64,000 bases of DNA from Propionimicrobium lymphophilum DSM 4903 (GTDB lineage: Bacteria; Actinomycetota; Actinomycetes; Propionibacteriales; Propionibacteriaceae). The notes beneath the pieces are model-generated. The model saw nothing but the letters and a program-made list of their open reading frames with translations, searched no databases and was not told the origin of the DNA. Of this stretch, positions 1 through 8,360 are shown piece after piece. The position numbers and the translations under genes are program-made. Numbering within the stretch: position 1 is the first letter of the stretch; every line of letters begins with the position of its first letter. The stretch lies in contig NZ_AUIB01000001.1 of the NCBI RefSeq assembly GCF_000423485.1, positions 186,001-250,000 on the forward strand, read 5' to 3'.

Positions 1-811
1 CGACGTCGGAATTGTTCTTGAACGTCAGCCCCCATTCAACCAGTCCGGTTTCGGAGTTATCCCTGATGAACGGCGAGAAAGCACCGTCAACCTCAGAACA
101 CGACTTGGGTGCGCTGGGCACGCTCGGCTTCGGTTCGGGAGTGGGCACCGGAGTAGGATCTGGCGTTGGTTTCGGAGTCGGTGTCGGAGTGGGCTCCGGT
201 GTCGGCGTCGGCTTAGGAGTGACGGACTTATCCGGGCTCGGTGCCGGGGTCTGCTCGGTCGAGGGCTTTACGCTCGGCGCAGGCTTGTGGCTGGGTGTGG
301 CCGCAGGCGTGGACGGCTGCTCAGGAGCCGCAGTCGGGACATTCACCCGGGAAGCAGCATCGGGCAGCTCGCCCGCATTACGCGGGGCAACGCGCGGGCC
401 ATCAGAACCGTTCGAGTTCCGCGAAGAATTCTGTGTATCAGAACCGCCCACGTCCTGCGGCCTGACGACGGGCGCAGAAGCTGCCGAAGGCTCGGCTCCC
501 GAAGGTTGGGCGTCCGCAGAACTAGCGGACGGGCTCGGCGTTGGGGTGGCGCTGGGCGTCACTGATCGAGACCGCGAGGCGGTCGGGCCAGGAGTGATGG
601 CGATGTCGCCGTCGGAATCGGGCTGACCGCTCACCAGACCGAAGGCCAAGGCTGCGGCGATGCAGACGCCGGAAACGGTGGACAGCGCAATGACAACGTG
701 ATGCACGAGGTGCGCGTGGGTGGCCGACTTGTAGGCATTCGCGGCGAGCGCGTCAGTGAAAGCGGGCGGCTGGGCAGGGGTATTTTTGAGTTCTTCAAGC
801 TTCTCAAGCAT
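1..811 (-). CDS. Membrane-anchored Pro/Ser/Thr-rich protein next to an ECF sigma factor (3' end outside window); possible anti-sigma factor
   Basis: The first 270 codons are visible; the C-terminus lies beyond base 1. About 37 cytoplasmic-type residues are followed by one membrane segment (about residues 38-62). Then comes a long low-complexity linker rich in Ser, Pro, Thr and Ala, ending in repeated Thr-Pro/Glu-Pro units. After it an apparently folded extracellular part begins (…SCSEVDGAFSPFIRDN…). ATG at 811-809 overlaps the sigma gene's stop by 8 bases (AATGCTTGA), so the two are translationally coupled. A one-pass membrane protein directly after an ECF sigma gene is the usual place for an anti-sigma factor. 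No zinc anti-sigma motif (HxxxCxxC) is visible, so that role is inference from position. It could equally be a surface protein. Confidence 0.7.
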   Translation of the reverse strand, partial: MLEKLEELKNTPAQPPAFTDALAANAYKSATHAHLVHHVVIALSTVSGVCIAAALAFGLVSGQPDSDGDIAITPGPTASRSRSVTPSATPTPSPSASSADAQPSGAEPSAASAPVVRPQDVGGSDTQNSSRNSNGSDGPRVAPRNAGELPDAASRVNVPTAAPEQPSTPAATPSHKPAPSVKPSTEQTPAPSPDKSVTPKPTPTPEPTPTPTPKPTPDPTPVPTPEPKPSVPSAPKSCSEVDGAFSPFIRDNSETGLVEWGLTFKNNSDV

Positions 812-1307
812 TAGTCTCACCCGCCTTCTCTGCTGTGCTGTCTAGCGAATTCAACTTCTGGAGGCTTCTGTGCGCGCTGACCCGCACCCAAGCCTCGGAC
901 TTGCCGAGCATGGAAGCGATCTGAGCGACCGGGAGGTCGTCAATATAGCGGCCAATAACCACTGCGCGTTCCAGTGGACTGAGCGTCGCTAAAGCCTTAG
1001 CGACGCTCAACTCTGTGTCGATTGACTCCCAAGGATCGACTTCCTCGGGGACAAAAACATTAACCGGGGTCTCCTGGTAGCCACGTTTACGGGCGAAGGA
1101 GAGGAAGATGTTCGTAAGGATCTGCTGGCAATAAGCGCCCGGAGTTTCAGCTGCCGAGACCTTTTTCCATTGCCTCAGCATTTTCTCTGCCGTTTCTTGC
1201 ACGAGATCTTCGGCGAAATGCCAGTCGTGGCAAAGCAGGAGGGCACGACGAAACAGAGCTGGCGTCTCTTCCGCCAGCAACTGTTGGAAGTCTTCCCTGG
1301 TTGCCAA
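804..1307 (-). CDS. ECF-type (SigE-like) RNA polymerase sigma factor
   Basis: This 167-residue protein has the two-domain ECF layout. Region 2 (about residues 10-70) carries the promoter-melting segment with DLVQETAEKMLRQW. Region 4 (about 105-155) carries the helix-turn-helix with LSPLERAVVIGRYIDDLPVAQIASMLGKSEAWVR. The length is normal for the family. It directs RNA polymerase to a small regulon, probably in envelope or stress response; the inducing signal cannot be read from the sequence. The start is TTG at 1307, preceded by AGAAAGG with 7 bases of spacing. The next gene overlaps it by 8 bases and encodes a membrane protein that may control it. Confidence 0.88.
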   Translation of the reverse strand: MATREDFQQLLAEETPALFRRALLLCHDWHFAEDLVQETAEKMLRQWKKVSAAETPGAYCQQILTNIFLSFARKRGYQETPVNVFVPEEVDPWESIDTELSVAKALATLSPLERAVVIGRYIDDLPVAQIASMLGKSEAWVRVSAHRSLQKLNSLDSTAEKAGETNA

Positions 1308-1666
1308 CCGCTGACCTTTCTAAGGAAAACAGGTACAGGAAATGTGTATACGCCTCGCGCTGTGCGAGTTTCACATTTTACCATGCAGGCACCCGTTCTC
1401 ATTTTTAAGCAGTGCAACCGAATCTTTTTCGTCTGGCCTCGGCGTCCCCAACACCGAGGCCAGAAGAGCGAAAACTGATCGAATAGATCGTCGACGAAAA
1501 ATTCCCCATATTCGTCGCAAAAGTCACCCACGAAAATACCCATCCGGTAATTCTGGGAGACCCAGGAAGACTGTTTTCAGCGGCCTTCATTAGTACCGAT
1601 GCGGTGAGGGTGTGGTTTCGTTACACAAAATAAAAAAATTTTTTCAGTCCAGATCGTGGAAGCTAA
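1308..1666. other. Divergent intergenic stretch between the sigma factor and the ileS leader
   Basis: No convincing gene is present. It must hold the promoter of the minus-strand sigma gene, but I see no clear -10/-35 pair. Two small inverted repeats are visible: 7 bp at 1492-1498/1511-1517 (CGACGAA/TTCGTCG) and CTGGG-AGA-CCCAG at 1553-1565. Their role is unknown. An A/T-rich run lies at 1630-1645. Confidence 0.5.
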
Positions 1667-1694
1667 TTGGCCAGTTTTTCCACCTCGACATATT
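1667..1694 (+). promoter_or_regulatory. Probable promoter of the ileS T-box transcript
   Basis: TTGGCC (1667-1672), a 16-base spacer and CATATT (1689-1694) would start transcription near base 1700, just before the T-box structure. The hexamers match the consensus only moderately. The position relative to the riboswitch is the main support. Confidence 0.45.
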
Positions 1695-1699
1695 GTGTG

Positions 1700-1871
1700 T
1701 GTTGCAAGGCGCTGATGAGGCAATCACCTCGGAGCCGCCGGAAGAACGGCGAAAACCAAGTAGAACCGGCAGCAACAATAAAATTAAGCGGGCAGCTATC
1801 TGCCAATTAAGGGTGGTACCGCGGCGGTGACGTCGTCCCTTTCGTTAGTGACAATCGCTAGAGAGGGATAA
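1700..1871 (+). promoter_or_regulatory. T-box riboswitch controlling ileS translation (ultrashort Stem I class)
   Basis: The invariant T-box sequence AAGGGTGGTACCGCG occupies 1809-1823. Its UGGU bulge (1814-1817) is complementary to the ACCA end of uncharged tRNA-Ile. The specifier ATC (1723-1725, Ile codon) lies in the loop of a short hairpin GAGG/CCTC (1717-1720/1727-1730). That matches the ultrashort Stem I known from actinobacterial ileS leaders. A switch is visible: CCCTT (1837-1841) can pair with AAGGG (1809-1813) to form the antisequestrator. Alternatively TCCCTTTC (1836-1843) pairs with the ileS Shine-Dalgarno GAGAGGGA (1861-1868). No terminator U-run is present, so control is of translation initiation: uncharged tRNA-Ile frees the ribosome site. 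Confidence 0.93.
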
Positions 1872-4800
1872 ATGAGCGAAACGCCTAAGGCCCGCACCTA
1901 TGCCGAGGTCCCGGCGCAGATCGATCTCGCCGAGATGGACCACGAGGTTCTCGACTTCTGGGCTAAAAACGACACATTCACGAAAAGCTGGGAGGCAACC
2001 TCCGACGGCCAGACGTGGACATTTTTCGAGGGCCCGCCGACGGCCAATGGACACCCGGGAACTCACCACATTGAGGCCCGCGTATTCAAAGACATTTTCC
2101 CTCGCTTCAAGACCATGCAGGGCTTCCGCGTCGACCGCAAGGCCGGCTGGGACTGTCACGGTCTGCCGGTTGAGCTCGCCGTAGAGAAGGAGCTCGGCTT
2201 CGATCACAAGGACCAGATCGAGGAATACGGCATCGAGAAGTTCAACAACAAGTGCCGCGACTCGGTTCAGCAGTACGTGGGCGAGTTCAAAGACCTGACC
2301 GAGCGCATGGGCTACTGGGTCAACCTGGACGAGGCATATTGGACCATGAAGCCCAGCTACGTCGAGAGCGAATGGTGGGCGCTGAAGAAGATCTTCGACG
2401 ACGGCCGCCTGGTGGAGGACTACCGCGTTACGCCGTACTGCCCAAAGGATCAGACAGCGCTCAGCGACCACGAGGTTTCGCAGGGGTATAAGGACGTCAC
2501 CGAACCGTCCATCTATGTGCGCATGAAGCTCGCCAGCGGCCCGTGGGAAGGCGCGGACCTGATCGTCTGGACCACCACGCCCTGGACACTGGTTTCCAAC
2601 ACCGCTGTTGCCGTGCATCCCGAGGTCGAATATGTGCTGGCGCAGCGCGGCGACGACCGCGTCGTGGTTGCCGAGCCGCTGGCAGAAAAGATCCTTGCCG
2701 TTGGTGAGGACGAAGAGGCATGGCAGATCGTCGAAAAGACGGTCGGCGCAAAGATGGAGCGCTGGAACTATCAGCGCCCGCTGGAGCTGGTCGATTTCGC
2801 CGACTACTCCGATGAGCCGGCAAACTACATTCTGCTCGCCGATTACGTCACCACCGAGGACGGCACGGGACTCGTCCACCAGGCTCCGGCCTTCGGCGCT
2901 GAGGACATGGCAACCTGCCGCGGATACGGGCTGCCGTTCGTTAACCCGATTGGCCCCGACGGCGTTTTCGACGCTTCCTTGGACCTCGTTGGCGGCCTCT
3001 TCTTTAAAGACGCCGACAAGCCGGTCATCGACAACCTGCTCGAGCGCGGGCTGATGTGGAAGATTCAGAACTACACCCACTCGTACCCGCACTGCTGGCG
3101 CTGTGACACCCCGCTGATCTACTACGCGCAGCCTAGCTGGTACATCCGCACCACCCAGATCAAGGATGAGTTGCTGCGCGAAAACGAAGCAACCAACTGG
3201 TTCCCCGAGCACATCAAGCACGGCCGCTATGGCGACTGGCTGAACAACAACATCGACTGGGCGCTGTCGCGTAACCGCTACTGGGGCACGCCGCTGCCGA
3301 TCTGGCGCAACGACGAGGACCCGACCAAGTTGATCTGTGTCGGTTCCCGCAAGGAGCTCGGTGAGCTGGCGGGCAAGGACCTCACCGATCTGGACCCGCA
3401 CCGCCCGTTCGTCGACGACATCACCTTCACCATCGACGGCACGCCCGGCACCTACCGCAGGGTTCCGGAAGTCATTGATGCCTGGTTCGATTCGGGTTCG
3501 ATGCCGTTCGCGCAGTGGGGCTACCCCTATGTCGAGGGCTCGAAGGAAGCCTTCGAGGAGCACTACCCGGCGGACTTCATCTGCGAGGCAATCGACCAGA
3601 CCCGCGGCTGGTTCTACACGCTGATGGCGGTCGGCACACTGGTGTTCGACCAGAGCTCATATAAGAACGTGCTCTGCCTCGGCCACATCCTCGCCGAGGA
3701 CGGCCGCAAGATGAGCAAGCACCTGGGCAACATTCTCGAGCCGATCCCGCTGCTGGACAAGCACGGTGCCGACGCGGTTCGCTGGTTCATGGCCTGCTCA
3801 GGTTCGCCATGGGCGTCTCGTCGAGTCGGTCACACCACGCTGCAAGAGACTGTCCGCAAGGTGCTGCTGACCTTGTGGAACACGGTTTCTTTCCAGGCGC
3901 TCTATGCGCACGCCAACGACTGGACCCCGGCTGAAGGCCAGGCCCCCGAGCTGGCCGATCGCCACGTTCTGGATCGCTGGCTGAAATCCGCCACCCAGCG
4001 TCTGGTTAAGGACGTGACCGCAGACCTCGAAAGCTTCGACACTCAGCACGCAGGCATCCTGATCCAAGAATTCGTCGACGACCTGTCCAACTGGTACGTG
4101 CGTCGCAGCCGTCGCCGCTTCTGGGCCGGCGAGCCGAGCGCGTTGTGGACCCTGCACGAGACCCTCGAGACGCTGGCGCGCGTCATGGCTCCGATCACCC
4201 CATTCATCGCAGAGAAGGTCTGGCAGTCGCTGATCGTGTCGACCAATCCGCAGGCGGCCGAGTCCGTGCACCTGACCAGCTGGCCCGTCGTCGACGAGTC
4301 CGTCCTCGACGACAAGCTCGAGTCGGCCATGAAGCTGACCCGCACTCTCGTCGAGCTGGGCCGCGCGGCCCGCGCCGAGGCGCAAATCAAGACTCGTCAA
4401 CCGCTGTCTCGCGCCCTGGTCAGCTCCGCAGCCCACGATCAGCTGACCGACGAGTTGGTTGGAGAGATCCTGGCCGAGCTCAACGTTCGCGCGGTCGAAT
4501 CGTTCCGCGCGGCGGGGGATCTGGTTGACTACAGCGCCAAGGCCAACTTCCGCGCGCTGGGTAAGAGGTTCGCCAAGCAGACCCCGATCGTCGCCAAAGC
4601 GGTTGCCGAGGCGGACGCGTCCGCCCTGGCAGTCAAGATCCACGCGGGACAGAGCGTCACAATCGACGTCCCCGAGGTGGGCGCTGTCGAGCTCGGCCCC
4701 GACGACGTCTTGATCACCGAGCGCCCGCGCGAGGGCTGGAGCGTCATGGAGGGTGACGGACAGACGATCGCCCTGGACCTGAATCTGACCGACGATCTGG

Positions 4801-5060
4801 TTCGCGCAGGACTTGCCCGTGACGCCGTCCGCTTCATCCAAGAGACCCGCAAATCTAGCGGGCTGGACGTCTCCGACCGCATCTCGCTGCGCTGGGAGGC
4901 CGCCGATCGCATGCTGAAGCAGGCCATCGAGGAACACTCCGAGATGATCGCCGGTGAGGTGCTCGCAGTTGAAATGCGCGAGGCCGAGGCCGGAATGGAT
5001 TGGGCCTGCGACGACGACCTGGGCCTCCAGGTTGCCGTAGCGAAGGTTGATACAAACTAG
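1872..5060 (+). CDS. ileS: Isoleucyl-tRNA synthetase
   Basis: This class I aminoacyl-tRNA synthetase charges tRNA-Ile in the cytoplasm. At 1062 residues it is the long, eukaryote-like IleRS form common in Actinobacteria. The HIGH-type motif is HPGTHH (61-66, within GPPTANGHPGTHH) and the second signature is KMSKH (613-617). The editing (CP1) domain lies between them with WTTTPWTL. FDSGSMPF precedes the second half of the catalytic fold. The anticodon-binding domain follows, with RRSRRRFW near residue 745. The start is ATG at 1872 with GAGAGGG (1861-1867), the site hidden by the T-box. A strong terminator follows, so it is a single-gene unit. Confidence 0.98.
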   Translation: MSETPKARTYAEVPAQIDLAEMDHEVLDFWAKNDTFTKSWEATSDGQTWTFFEGPPTANGHPGTHHIEARVFKDIFPRFKTMQGFRVDRKAGWDCHGLPVELAVEKELGFDHKDQIEEYGIEKFNNKCRDSVQQYVGEFKDLTERMGYWVNLDEAYWTMKPSYVESEWWALKKIFDDGRLVEDYRVTPYCPKDQTALSDHEVSQGYKDVTEPSIYVRMKLASGPWEGADLIVWTTTPWTLVSNTAVAVHPEVEYVLAQRGDDRVVVAEPLAEKILAVGEDEEAWQIVEKTVGAKMERWNYQRPLELVDFADYSDEPANYILLADYVTTEDGTGLVHQAPAFGAEDMATCRGYGLPFVNPIGPDGVFDASLDLVGGLFFKDADKPVIDNLLERGLMWKIQNYTHSYPHCWRCDTPLIYYAQPSWYIRTTQIKDELLRENEATNWFPEHIKHGRYGDWLNNNIDWALSRNRYWGTPLPIWRNDEDPTKLICVGSRKELGELAGKDLTDLDPHRPFVDDITFTIDGTPGTYRRVPEVIDAWFDSGSMPFAQWGYPYVEGSKEAFEEHYPADFICEAIDQTRGWFYTLMAVGTLVFDQSSYKNVLCLGHILAEDGRKMSKHLGNILEPIPLLDKHGADAVRWFMACSGSPWASRRVGHTTLQETVRKVLLTLWNTVSFQALYAHANDWTPAEGQAPELADRHVLDRWLKSATQRLVKDVTADLESFDTQHAGILIQEFVDDLSNWYVRRSRRRFWAGEPSALWTLHETLETLARVMAPITPFIAEKVWQSLIVSTNPQAAESVHLTSWPVVDESVLDDKLESAMKLTRTLVELGRAARAEAQIKTRQPLSRALVSSAAHDQLTDELVGEILAELNVRAVESFRAAGDLVDYSAKANFRALGKRFAKQTPIVAKAVAEADASALAVKIHAGQSVTIDVPEVGAVELGPDDVLITERPREGWSVMEGDGQTIALDLNLTDDLVRAGLARDAVRFIQETRKSSGLDVSDRISLRWEAADRMLKQAIEEHSEMIAGEVLAVEMREAEAGMDWACDDDLGLQVAVAKVDTN

Positions 5061-5080
5061 CCCTTGGCAAATCATGGTTA

Positions 5081-5115
5081 AAGAGGCTGGCCAATCGGCC
5101 AGCCTCTTCTATTTT
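5081..5115 (+). terminator. Rho-independent terminator after ileS
   Basis: Perfect 12-bp stem AAGAGGCTGGCC (5081-5092) with GGCCAGCCTCTT (5097-5108), a 4-base loop, then CTATTTTG. Confidence 0.9.
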
Positions 5116-5296
5116 GCCTAGTCAGAGCGTCTTGTTGCTTTTCGCAAAGGAGCTTCCGGGCTCGCCGACCACGTTTGTCACGGCTTCGCTTTTCATGCCG
5201 CTCGCGAATATCCTGAAACGTCCACGAAATAGGACGCTTTTTCGACCGCCTCTTGTTGTGCCAATATTTGAGCCGAGTTTGAAGGCGAGGCATTAA

Positions 5297-6805
5297 TTGA
5301 GCGATACAAACTGGCAAGCCATTGCCATGATCGTATATTTCGTGGCGATGATCTCGATTGGGCTTTGGGCCTACACGCGCACGAAGAATCTTGACGACTA
5401 CATGCTTGGCGGTCGAGACCTGAATCCGACGGTCGCCGCGCTGTCTGCCGGCGCCGCTGACATGTCCGGCTGGTTGCTTATGGGGCTGCCTGGCGCCTTG
5501 TACCTTTCCGGGTTGGTCGAGGGCTGGATCGCTGTCGGCCTAACCATAGGCGTGTGGGCGAACTGGAAAATCACCGCGCCGAGGCTGCGCTCCTACACAC
5601 AGATTGCCGGCAACTCGATCACTCTGCCGTCGTTCTTCGGTAATCGAATGCATGATGAATCCAAGTTGCTGCGCGTCGTAGCGGGGCTGATCATCTTCGT
5701 CTTCTTCACTTTCTATGTTTCCTCCGGAATGGTGGCCGGCGGCACATTCTTCGAGACGGCGTTCGGTGTCGAATACCACGTCGGCATGACGATCGTCGCG
5801 GGCGTTGTGGTGCTTTACACGCTAGTTGGCGGATTCTTGGCCGTATCCTGGACGGACATGGTGCAGGGCATAATGATGGTTTTCTCACTGGTAGCTGTTC
5901 CAATCTTCGGCGTGATCGCCCTCGGCGGACCGGCCAAGGTGGTGCAGGGCGTTGCTGCGGTGAACCCCGATTTCATTTCGCCTTTCGGCGGGGCGACGGT
6001 GATCGGCGTGTTAAGTTCGCTGGCCTGGGGCCTCGGCTACTTTGGTCAGCCGCACGTCATAGTCAGGTTCATGGCTATGCGCAGCCCGGAAGAGGCCAAG
6101 CCAGCGCGCAGAATCGGCGTCGGCTGGATGATCTTCTCTGTGCTCGGTGCCTGCGGCACGGCCATCGTCGCGATCGCCGCAAACTGGGCGGGAATAATCA
6201 ATGTGGGCGAGAACCAACACGAGTCGGTCTTCATTTTGATGGGGCAGTCGCTGTTCCCGGCAATCGTCGCTGGCTTCATGCTCGCCGCGATTCTTGCCGC
6301 GATCATGTCGACGATTTCTTCCCAGCTGTTGGTTACTTCGTCGGCGGTGGTCGAGGACATCTACCGAGGTGTCAGCAGGCGCGAGCTGACCGATTCCGCC
6401 GGCGTCAATTTAGGGCGTTTGGCCGTACTCTCGGTCTCCGTGCTGGCGGCGATCTTCGCCTGGTTCCGCACGGATTCGATCCTGGCACTAGTTAGCTTCG
6501 CATGGGCGGGCTTCGGTTCGTCATTCGGCCCGATCGTCATCCTGTCCCTCTACTGGAGAAAACTGACCACCCAAGGAGCGCTGACCGGCATGCTCGTGGG
6601 AGCTGTGACGGTGGGCGTCTGGGGCACCGCGGGCTGGTTCGGCCTCTACGAGATCATCCCCGGTTTCGGGCTTTGCCTGCTTTCGGCGATCGTCGTCTCA
6701 AAGCTCACCTACAAGCACAACCCGGCGATCGACCGTGAGTTCGACGCAGCCGCCCGTCTTGCGAACGCTTCGCGCGAGGAAATCGACGAACACTGCGCCA
6801 GCTAG
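5297..6805 (+). CDS. putP: Sodium/proline symporter
   Basis: Integral membrane protein of the sodium:solute symporter family, importing L-proline with Na+. The 502-residue length and about 12-13 hydrophobic helices are normal. PutP-like signatures are DDYMLGGRDLNPTVAALSAGAADMSGWLLMGLPG in the first third (TM2 sodium-site region) and GYFGQPHVIVRFMAMRS near residue 250. The start is TTG at 5297 with GAAGGCGAGG (5281-5290) just upstream. It lies between the ileS terminator and a GNAT gene 17 bases downstream. Proline specificity is inferred from family resemblance; pantothenate or other solutes are less likely. Confidence 0.9.
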   Translation: MSDTNWQAIAMIVYFVAMISIGLWAYTRTKNLDDYMLGGRDLNPTVAALSAGAADMSGWLLMGLPGALYLSGLVEGWIAVGLTIGVWANWKITAPRLRSYTQIAGNSITLPSFFGNRMHDESKLLRVVAGLIIFVFFTFYVSSGMVAGGTFFETAFGVEYHVGMTIVAGVVVLYTLVGGFLAVSWTDMVQGIMMVFSLVAVPIFGVIALGGPAKVVQGVAAVNPDFISPFGGATVIGVLSSLAWGLGYFGQPHVIVRFMAMRSPEEAKPARRIGVGWMIFSVLGACGTAIVAIAANWAGIINVGENQHESVFILMGQSLFPAIVAGFMLAAILAAIMSTISSQLLVTSSAVVEDIYRGVSRRELTDSAGVNLGRLAVLSVSVLAAIFAWFRTDSILALVSFAWAGFGSSFGPIVILSLYWRKLTTQGALTGMLVGAVTVGVWGTAGWFGLYEIIPGFGLCLLSAIVVSKLTYKHNPAIDREFDAAARLANASREEIDEHCAS

Positions 6806-6822
6806 GGGTAGCCTGGAAAATC

Positions 6823-7569
6823 ATGAAGGTCATCAATCGTGCTCAGCTGTTGGCGGAGGTTGGCGACCCGCTCGTCGCCTATCAGGCGGGGCCCGACGAT
6901 ATCTGCCTGCTGGCAGACAACTATTGGGCGACTATTTCAGCCGAAGACGGGGTGCTTTCCGGCGCGCTTGCGGTGCTTAAAGGTTCGGTTGACGGCGCCG
7001 AGCTGATCGGCGAGCTCGAGTCGGTCAGCCAAGAAAATGGCCTGGAGCTAAGTTGGCTTTCTGTCGACGGCAAGCTCGACATCGCAGCCAGGCCGGAGTG
7101 GAAATATCGTTCCGATTGGGTCTGGATGTGGGCCCAGCGCGTCGTGGGCGGCGAAGGCTACGACCTGGTCAATCTCGACGATCTGTCCGACGCCGAAGAA
7201 ATCAACAATTTCGCAATTCCGCTCAATCCGCTTTTCGAGGGCTCACCGGGGCACGGCATGAATCTGTTTTGGGTCGGCGCCCGAGGCGACGACGGCGGTT
7301 TGATCGGCTGCGGCACGGTTCGCGAAACCCAGGCTGGCTTCGGGCACATCGCTGGCGTCATCGTCGATCCCGAACACCGTGGCAGGGGATTGGGCAGCGC
7401 GATCGTCGCCGAGCTCAGCCGCAAAATGCTCGAGCGCGACCCGGCCGTAACCATCAGCGCCTACGCGGAAAATGAAAATGCCATCTTCGTCTACGAAAAG
7501 CTCGGTTTCAAGCTGGCCCACAGGTTCTCGGCGTGGGCGACTAATCCGCGTCCGGCCGAGCCCAAGTAA
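6823..7569 (+). CDS. GNAT-family N-acetyltransferase
   Basis: This 248-residue protein has a C-terminal GNAT domain (about residues 120-240). The acetyl-CoA-binding motif A is at 180-195 (VIVDPEHRGRGLGSAI, with the R-G-x-G-L-G pyrophosphate loop). Further on, the usual NENAIFVYEKLGF motif B is present. The N-terminal 115 residues look like a separate, degenerate GNAT-like or substrate domain. The substrate is unknown. It starts 17 bases after putP. There is no clear Shine-Dalgarno, but TAGCCT lies 8 bases before ATG, so it may have its own leaderless promoter as well as readthrough from putP. Confidence 0.85.
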   Translation: MKVINRAQLLAEVGDPLVAYQAGPDDICLLADNYWATISAEDGVLSGALAVLKGSVDGAELIGELESVSQENGLELSWLSVDGKLDIAARPEWKYRSDWVWMWAQRVVGGEGYDLVNLDDLSDAEEINNFAIPLNPLFEGSPGHGMNLFWVGARGDDGGLIGCGTVRETQAGFGHIAGVIVDPEHRGRGLGSAIVAELSRKMLERDPAVTISAYAENENAIFVYEKLGFKLAHRFSAWATNPRPAEPK

Positions 7570-7646
7570 GACCTTGAGACGAATTCCTTGGGCGAACTAC
7601 TTCCTGAGAAATAGGGGTTGGGCGCGTGAGCTAGTACCGCAGCCGG

Positions 7647-7658
7647 TATCCTAGCCAC
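7647..7658 (+). promoter_or_regulatory. Probable leaderless -10 element of sdhCAB
   Basis: TATCCT (7647-7652) lies 6 bases before the sdhC ATG, and no Shine-Dalgarno is present. This fits a leaderless transcript whose first base is at or next to the start codon. Confidence 0.45.
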
Positions 7659-8360
7659 ATGACTGTCGCGTTAGTAGAGAGCGGACGGACAGCCAAACGG
7701 CACCGTCTTTCGTCGATCCTGCTCAAACAGGTGATGGCTATCACGGGGGTCATCTTTGTCTCTTTCGTGTTCATCCACATGTTTGGCAACCTCAAGGTCT
7801 ATCAAGGCCCCGAGGCGTTCAACCACTACGCGGGCTGGCTGCGCGAAGTCGGCTACCCGCTGATCCCGAAGAAGGGCGTGCTGTGGGCCCTGCGAATAAC
7901 GCTCGCGGTCTCTTTCGTCCTGCACATCGTCAGCGGTCTGATGATCTACTTCAGGGGCCGCAAGGCGCGCGGCAAGAAACGGCTGCGGCTTTCCAGGATG
8001 GGCAATAACGCCCGCCTGATGGTGCCGACCGGCTTGATCATCGGCGTCTTCGTCATCGTGCACCTGCTCGACCTGACCATCGGCAAGGTCTGCGCGCCCG
8101 AAATGTTTGTCTCCGGCGACGCCTATGGCAACCTCGTGCGTAGTTTCTCGCGCCCAGGCATGGCCACCTTCTACGTCTTCACAATGCTTTTGATCGCGCT
8201 GCACATCGGTCACGGCGCGCGCACAATGCTGCAGGACTTCGGTGTGACGGCGCTGCGCACCAGGAAGGTCTGGGCGCTGATTGGTTCGCTGCTAGCCATT
8301 CTTATTTTGCTCGGCAACGCGGCCATCCCCGTGATGGTTCAGGCAGGAGTTGTGTCATGA
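7659..8360 (+). CDS. sdhC: Succinate dehydrogenase cytochrome b subunit
   Basis: Membrane anchor of succinate:quinone reductase (complex II). Its 233 residues with five hydrophobic helices match the single-subunit cytochrome b558-type anchor used in Actinobacteria and Bacteroidetes, where no separate SdhD is needed. Conserved candidate heme-ligand His residues are seen in the helices (FVFIHMFGNLKVY, LHIVSGLMIY, VIVHLLDLT, ALHIGHGARTM). SdhA overlaps its stop by 4 bases (ATGA), giving a tight sdhCAB operon. Confidence 0.93.
   Translation: MTVALVESGRTAKRHRLSSILLKQVMAITGVIFVSFVFIHMFGNLKVYQGPEAFNHYAGWLREVGYPLIPKKGVLWALRITLAVSFVLHIVSGLMIYFRGRKARGKKRLRLSRMGNNARLMVPTGLIIGVFVIVHLLDLTIGKVCAPEMFVSGDAYGNLVRSFSRPGMATFYVFTMLLIALHIGHGARTMLQDFGVTALRTRKVWALIGSLLAILILLGNAAIPVMVQAGVVS

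Noticed and set aside
127-230. Tandem repeat array in the DNA at the window start
   Set aside because: The periodicity comes from codons of a Thr/Pro/Glu linker, not from an independent DNA repeat.
12-626. Gly/Val-rich plus-strand frame at the window start
   Set aside because: It is the reverse reading of the Thr-Pro repeat of the minus-strand membrane protein.
1845-3563. Long minus-strand open frame inside ileS
   Set aside because: It is antisense to a well-conserved gene in high-GC DNA; the protein resembles no family and there is no ribosome site. Similar frames opposite clpC (56761-58317) and groL (61548-62714) are rejected for the same reason.
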